A stretch of DNA of 64,000 nucleotides from Penium margaritaceum. Taxonomy: Eukaryota > Streptophyta > Zygnematophyceae > Desmidiales > Peniaceae. A program made the position numbers and the translations under genes. Location of the stretch: the NCBI GenBank assembly GCA_023375785.1, contig SZWC01004848.1, positions 89,749 to 153,748 on the forward strand, given 5' to 3'. The notes beneath the pieces are model-generated. The model saw only the letters and a program-made list of their open reading frames with translations, did not search any database and was not told the origin of the DNA. Below, in pieces: positions 58,591-64,000 of this stretch (positions within the stretch are counted from its first letter, which is position 1; the number at the start of each line of letters is the position of its first letter).

Positions 58591-59322
58591 AAGTGCATGT
58601 AAGTTCATGTAAGTGCGTGTAAGTTTGTGTAAGTGTGTTTAAGTGCGTGTAAGTGCGTATAAGTGTGTGTAAGTGTGTGTAAGTGCATGTAAGTGCAAGT
58701 AAGTGCGTGTAAGTACGTGTAAGTGTGTGTAAGTGCGTGTAAGTGCGTGTAAGTGTGTGTAAGTGCGGTTTAAGTTGGTTTAATTTCGTGTTAGTTCATG
58801 TAAATGCGTGTATGTGTGTGTAAGTACGTGTAAGTACGTGTAAGTGTGTGTAAGTTTGGGTAAGTGCGTGTAAGTGCGTGTAAGTGTGTGTAAGTGCGTG
58901 TAAGTGCATGTAAGTATGTGTAAGTGCGTGTAAGTGTGTATAAGTGCGTGTAAGTGTGTGTAAGTACGTGTAAGTGTAAATAAGTGTGTATTAGTACATG
59001 TAAGTACGTGTAAGTGCGTGTAAGTGTGTGTAAGTGCGTCTAAGTGCATGTAAGTGCGTGTAAGTGCGTGTAAGTATTTGTAAGTGTGTGTAAGTGCGTG
59101 TAAGTGCATGTAAGTGCATGTAAGTTCATGTAAGTGCGTGTAAGTTTGTGTAAGTGTGTTTAAGTGCGTGTAAGTGCGTGTAAGTGTGTGTAAGTGTGTG
59201 TAAGTGCGTGTAAGTGCATGTAAGTGCATGTAAGTTCATGTAAGTGCGTGTAAGTTTGTGTAAGTGTGTTTAAGTGCGTGTAAGTGCGTGTAAGTGTGTG
59301 TAAGTGTGTGTAAGTGCATGTA

Positions 59323-60180
59323 CCCCCACCCTCACCGGAAGTACCTGACCCTCATAGCAACGAGGCACTGTGGCAAGCATTCGCGCTTCACATCACCCAA
59401 AATTGAGCATGGACAGTGAGAGTGGAGAGACTCTAGGAGCAGCACAGGACGTAGATGAGGACGTACGCGGACCATGTACGCAACTCTGCTGCCAACCTGG
59501 CTCAAGTGAGGAACGCCCTCGCTGCGTGCGAGTCCGCCCGCGCTGACAGACAGCAGCAAGTTCAGGTCCAAGAAACTCGAGCAGCGGCAGTCCAAGCGAG
59601 ACCCCAAGAGGTGCGACACCTGCAAGATGAATGGAACAAGGCTGCGGACAGAGGTGACAAGCCACCCGCAGCGAAAGGGCAGCGTCTTATTAACCAAAGA
59701 GCAGAGTTGGGCCGAACCCTCCGGATAACACGTGCAGAGATGCCTCGTTTGATTCCAGGAATGCAGCAGCTCGAGGTGCAGTTGCCAGATATGCAGCAGC
59801 TACAAACCGAGTGTGAGGAGGAGTGGGCAGCCGATCGTTCGCTACTGCAGGATATGTTGCAACAACGGGCGAGGGTCCTGGCCCTCCGTGAGGATGTCTC
59901 CCTGCAATACCGTACCATCTGCACTCTCGTTGATCAGGCCAAACAACTCATTGATAAACGCACGCAGTACCTACAAAAGCAATTGATCTGTGATGTGGCC
60001 CGCGTGTTCATCACCAGTGCCGTGCACAGGCTAAAGGACGAGTGGGACAAGTACCTCGAAGAATTGCGGCACCTCTATCCGCTGGACTGTTCCACTGCTG
60101 CCGGACCGGCAGCCTTCTGCTGTTTCCTACACTAGACCATGACCCCCACCCACCCAGAACGAACCCAGCCCAACCTCCTT
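59323..60180 (+). other. Unique island between satellite and minisatellite
   Basis: About 860 bp of non-repetitive sequence opens with a C-rich stretch and carries the coiled-coil frame at 59455-60135. A second + frame starts at ATG 59409 (MDSESGETLGAAQDVDEDV) and stays open for 45 codons in another phase. It may be the real N-terminus joined by splicing, or chance. Possible acceptor-like AG sites lie near 59357. The last 45 bp are C-rich and lead into the 21-bp repeat. Confidence 0.6.
59455..60135 (+). CDS. Hypothetical coiled-coil protein (226 aa)
   Basis: An ATG-initiated frame with strongly helical, Gln/Glu/Arg/Ala-rich sequence. Probable coiled coil runs over residues about 5-70 (ALAACESARADRQQQVQVQE) and about 95-205 (MQQLEVQLPDMQQLQTECEE, LLQDMLQQRARVLALREDV, HRLKDEWDKYLEELRHLYP). 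A hydrophobic, Cys-containing C-terminus ends the protein right before the minisatellite. No signal peptide, membrane span or catalytic motif is visible. A stop lies directly before the ATG in the same frame, so the start is either this ATG or an upstream exon. I do not recognise the family; a scaffold or oligomerisation role is possible only by composition. The - strand 120-codon frame opposite is a shadow. Confidence 0.45.
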   Translation: MRTYADHVRNSAANLAQVRNALAACESARADRQQQVQVQETRAAAVQARPQEVRHLQDEWNKAADRGDKPPAAKGQRLINQRAELGRTLRITRAEMPRLIPGMQQLEVQLPDMQQLQTECEEEWAADRSLLQDMLQQRARVLALREDVSLQYRTICTLVDQAKQLIDKRTQYLQKQLICDVARVFITSAVHRLKDEWDKYLEELRHLYPLDCSTAAGPAAFCCFLH

Positions 60181-61888
60181 CGCACCACTCCACAACCAGT
60201 TCGTACCACTACGCAACCAGTTGGCACCACTCTGCAACCAGTTCGCACCACTCCGCACGCGGTGCGCACCACTCCGCAACAAGTGCGCACCACTCCACAA
60301 CCAGTTCGCACCACTCCGCAACCAGTTCGCACCACTCCGCAACTAGTTCGCACCACTCTGCTTCCAGTTCGCACCTCTTTGCAACTAGTTTGCACCACTC
60401 CAAACCAGTTCGTACCACTCCGCAACCAGTTCGCACCACTCCGCAACCAGTTTGCACCACTCCGCAACCAGTTAGGACCACTCCGCAACCATTTCGCACC
60501 ACTCCGCAACCAGTTCGTACCACTCCACAACCAGTTCGCTCCAGTCCGCAACCTGTTCGCACTTCTCCGCAACCAGTTCGTACCACTACGCAACCAGTTG
60601 GCACCACTCCGCAACCAGTTCACACCACTCCGCACGCAGTGCACACCACTCCACAACAAGTGCGTACCACTCCACAACCAGTTCGCAGCACTCCGCAACC
60701 AGTTCGCACCACTCCACAACCAGTTCGCACCACTCTGCTTCCAGTTCGCACCTCTCCGCAACTAGTTTGCACCACTCCGAACCAGTTCGTACCACTCCGC
60801 AATCAGTTCGCACCACTCCGCAACCAGTTTGCACCACTTTGCACCCAGTGCGCACCACTCCACAACTAGTGGGCAGCACTCCACAACCAGTTTGCACCAC
60901 TCCGCAACCAGTTTCCACCACTCAGCAACCAGTTCGCACCATTCCACAACCAGTTTGCACCACTCCACAACCAGTTCGCACCACTCCGCAACCAGTTCCT
61001 AACACTCCGCAACCAGTTCGCACCACTCCCCAACCAGTTCGCACCACTCTACAACCGGTTCGCACCACTCCGCTACCAGTTCGCACCATTCTGCAACCAG
61101 TTCACACCACTCCGCAACCAGTTCGCACCACTCCGCAACCTGTTCGCACCACTCCGCAATCAGTTTGCATCACTCTGCAACCAGTTCGCACCACATCGCA
61201 ACCAGTTCACACCACTCTGCGACCCGTTCGCACCACTCTGCAACCAGTGCGCACCACTCAGCAACCAGTTCTCACCACTCCGCAATCAGGTCGCACCACT
61301 CCGCAACCAGTTCGTACCACCCCGCAACCAGTTCACACCACTTCGCAACCAGTTCGCACCACACTCCAACCAGTGCGCACCACTCAGCAACCAGTTCCCA
61401 CCACTCCGCAACCGGATCGCACCACTCCACAACCAGTTCGTACCACTCCGCAACCAGTTCACACCATTCCGCAACCAGTTCACACCATTCCGCAACCAGT
61501 TCGCACCACTACGCACCCAGTTCGCACCACTCCCTTACCAGTGCGCACCACCCCACAACCAGTTCCCACCACTCCGCAACTAGTTCCCATCACTCCGCAA
61601 CCCGTTCGCACCTCTCTGCAACCAGTTTGCACCGATCCGCAACCAGTTCGCACCACTCCGTAACCAGTTTGAACCACTCCGCAACAAGTTTGTACCACTC
61701 CGCAACCAGTTCACACCACTCCGCAACCAGTTCGCACCACTCCGCAACCAGCTCGCACCACTCAGCAACCACTTCACACCACTCCGCAACCAGTTTGCAC
61801 CACTCCGCAACCCGTTCGCACCACTCCACAACCAGTTTGCACCACTCCGCAACCTGTTCGCACCACTCCGCAACCTGTTCGCACCCCT

Positions 61889-62077
61889 CCGCAACCCGTT
61901 CGCACCACTCCGCAACCCGTTCGCACCACTCCGCAACCCGTTCGCACCACTCCGCAACCCGTTCGCACCACTCCGCAACCCGTTCGCACCACTCCGCAAC
62001 CCGTTCGCACCACTCCGCAACCCGTTCGCACCACTCCGCAACCCGTTCGCACCACTCCGCAACCCGTTCGCACCACT
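61889..62077. repeat. Homogeneous run of nine identical 21-bp units
   Basis: Nine consecutive units carry the variant CCGCAACCCGTTCGC with no visible change, whereas neighbouring units differ from each other. This marks a recent local expansion of one variant. Confidence 0.9.
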
Positions 62078-62642
62078 CCGCAACCAGTTCACACCACTCC
62101 GCAACCCGTTTGCACCACTCCGCAACCAGTTTGCACCACTCCACAACCAGTGCGCACCACTCCGCAGCCAGTTCGCACCACCCCATAACCAGTTCGCACC
62201 ACTCCGCAACCGGTTTGCACCACTCCCCAACTAGTTCGCAACACTCCGCAACCAGTTCGCACCACTCCGCAGCCAGTTTGCACCACTCTGCAAACAATTT
62301 GCACCACTGCGCAACCAGTTCGCACCACTCCGCAACCAGTTCACACCACTCCGCAACCAGTTCGCACCACTCCGCAACCAGTTCGCACCTTTCGGCAACC
62401 AGTTCGCACCACTCCGCAACCAGTTCGCACCACTCCATGACTAGTTCGCACCACTCTGTAACCAGTTCGGCCACTCCGCAGCCAGTTCGCACCCTTCTGC
62501 AACCAGTTTGCACCATTCCACAACCAGTTAGTACCACTCCGCAACCAGTTCGCACCACTCCGCAACCAGTTGGAACCTCTCCGAAACCAGTTGGCACCAC
62601 TCTGCAACCAGTCTGGACAACTCCGAAACTGGTTCACCACTC

Positions 62643-64000
62643 CGCAACCAGTTCGCACCTTTCGGCAACCAGTGCGCACCACTCCACAACCAGTGCGCAC
62701 CACTCCGCAACCTGTTCGCACCACTCCGCAACCAGTTCCCAGCTCTCCGCAACCAGTTCCCACCACTCCGCAACCGATTCGCACCAGTCTGCAACCAGTT
62801 TGCACCACTCCGCAACCGGTTCGCACCACTCCGCAACTAGTTCCCACCACTCCGCAACCAGTTCACACCACTCTGCAACCAGTTCGCACCTTTCGGCAAC
62901 CAGTGCGCACCACTCCACAACCAGTGCGCACCACTCCGCAACCTGTTCGCACCACTCCGCAACCAGTTCCCAGCTCTCCGCAACCAGTTCCCACCACTCC
63001 GCAACCGATTCGCACCAGTCTGCAACCAGTTTGCACCACTCCGCAACCGGTTCGCACCACTCCGCAACTAGTTCCCACCACTCCGCAACCAGTTCACACC
63101 ACTCTGCAACCAGTTCGCACCTTTCGGCAACCAGTGCGCACCACTCCACAACCAGTGCGCACCACTCCGCAACCTGTTCGCACCACTCCGCAACCAGTTC
63201 CCAGCTCTCCGCAACCAGTTCCCACCACTCCGCAACCGATTCGCACCAGTCTGCAACCAGTTTGCACCACTCCGCAACCGGTTCGCACCACTCCGCAACT
63301 AGTTCCCACCACTCCGCAACCAGTTCACACCACTCTGCAACCAGTTCGCACCTTTCGGCAACCAGTGCGCACCACTCCACAACCAGTGCGCACCACTCCG
63401 CAACCTGTTCGCACCACTCCGCAACCAGTTCCCAGCTCTCCGCAACCAGTTCCCACCACTCCGCAACCGATTCGCACCAGTCTGCAACCAGTTTGCACCA
63501 CTCCGCAACCGGTTCGCACCACTCCGCAACTAGTTCCCACCACTCCGCAACCAGTTCACACCACTCTGCAACCAGTTCGCACCTTTCGGCAACCAGTGCG
63601 CACCACTCCACAACCAGTGCGCACCACTCCGCAACCTGTTCGCACCACTCCGCAACCAGTTCCCAGCTCTCCGCAACCAGTTCCCACCACTCCGCAACCG
63701 ATTCGCACCAGTCTGCAACCAGTTTGCACCACTCCGCAACCGGTTCGCACCACTCCGCAACTAGTTCCCACCACTCCGCAACCAGTTCACACCACTCTGC
63801 AACCAGTTCGCACCTTTCGGCAACCAGTGCGCACCACTCCACAACCAGTGCGCACCACTCCGCAACCTGTTCGCACCACTCCGCAACCAGTTCCCAGCTC
63901 TCCGCAACCAGTTCCCACCACTCCGCAACCGATTCGCACCAGTCTGCAACCAGTTTGCACCACTCCGCAACCGGTTCGCACCACTCCGCAACTAGTTCCC
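62643..64000. repeat. 231-bp higher-order repeat (11 x 21 bp), 5.9 copies
   Basis: A block of eleven 21-bp variants, marked by gcacctttcggcaaccag, repeats every 231 bp (marker at 62654, 62885, 63116, 63347, 63578 and 63809). The copies read identically by eye up to the window end. The array continues beyond position 64000. Confidence 0.95.

Larger units (their letters stand above)
52151..59322 (+). repeat. 10-bp satellite array C (unit GTGTAAGTGC), 7.2 kb
   Basis: This continues array B in the same orientation and with the same variants, including the 11-bp GGTTTAAGT phase-shifting unit (for example near 52,651, 54,003, 55,420, 56,460 and 58,765). It contains the gap at 53436-53686 and several local duplications. 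It ends abruptly at gtgcatgta before a C-rich stretch. No gene is supported in it. Confidence 0.96.
60181..64000 (+). repeat. 21-bp minisatellite (core ACTCCGCAACCAGTTCG)
   Basis: About 180 tandem units of 21 bp with core ACTCCGCAACCAGTTCG fill the rest of the window and run off its end. Because 21 is a multiple of three, several frames stay open for hundreds of codons: RTTPQPV repeats on the + strand, ELVAEWC, RTGCGVV and ANWLRSG on the - strand. None has a non-repetitive domain, so I annotate repeat rather than gene. The + frame TTPQPVR would resemble a Pro/Thr-rich extracellular repeat and the - frame ELVAEWC a heptad helix, but nothing shows that either is expressed. Variation is substitution-based (accagt, acccgt, tctgca, ctagtt). 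Confidence 0.95.

Noticed and set aside
12770-59322. CRISPR array
   Set aside because: Units are contiguous with no spacers, the unit is only 10 bp, and there are no cas genes.
1-59322. Telomeric repeat
   Set aside because: The unit is not TTTAGGG, TTAGGG or a close variant, is 10 bp long and CpG-containing, and the array is interior with two orientations.
61590-63842. - strand frames of 336 and 402 aa as structural coiled-coil genes
   Set aside because: They consist only of the 21-bp minisatellite in one frame, and other frames are equally open. Kept as a finding, not as a gene.

Overview
The window is eukaryotic, repeat-dominated and probably from the green-plant lineage. The best taxonomic clue is the first LTR element: its LTR is followed after two bases by TGGTATCAGAGC, the primer-binding site that matches plant initiator-Met tRNA. 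The second LTR element has a diverged relative of the same site. A streptophyte alga such as Chara is my guess, but no single-copy marker gene is present to confirm it. I found no tRNA, rRNA, CRISPR array, bacterial operon or canonical telomere repeat.

Layout. (1) 1-786 is a 10-bp satellite with + strand unit ACTTACACGC. (2) 787-12,769 is a non-satellite block. It holds the 5' part of a Ty1/copia element on the + strand (LTR 896-1524, gag to about 2,640), which abuts a Ty3/gypsy-like element on the - strand (about 2,690-12,769: LTR, gag, protease, reverse transcriptase, RNase H, a second protease-like module, then an unrecognised region). (3) 12,770-49,568 is the same 10-bp satellite in the opposite orientation (+ strand unit GTGTAAGTGC), with local duplications of 20-430 bp and a 6.3-6.9 kb higher-order repeat. 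(4) 49,569-52,150 is a unique island with an acidic, probably disordered open frame of unknown function. (5) 52,151-59,322 is more of the same satellite. (6) 59,323-60,180 is a second unique island encoding a predicted coiled-coil protein of unknown function. (7) 60,181-64,000 is an unrelated 21-bp minisatellite that ends in nearly six copies of a 231-bp (11 x 21) higher-order unit.

Almost all open frames in the satellites are low-complexity artefacts: the 10-bp unit reads as a repeating 10-residue peptide and the 21-bp unit as a repeating heptapeptide in several frames. They are not annotated as genes. Both LTR elements are fossils with several breaks each. The only candidate host genes are the open frames in the two islands, and neither belongs to a family I recognise.

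The most notable signals are: the satellite itself, in which every unit carries a consensus 5' splice-donor hexamer GTAAGT and A/T and G/C steps half a helical turn apart; the flip of satellite orientation across the LTR-element block; the second retropepsin-like module in frame after RNase H in the gypsy-like element; and several signs of assembly stitching (three single-N joins, two of them between near-identical direct repeats, and two longer gaps).
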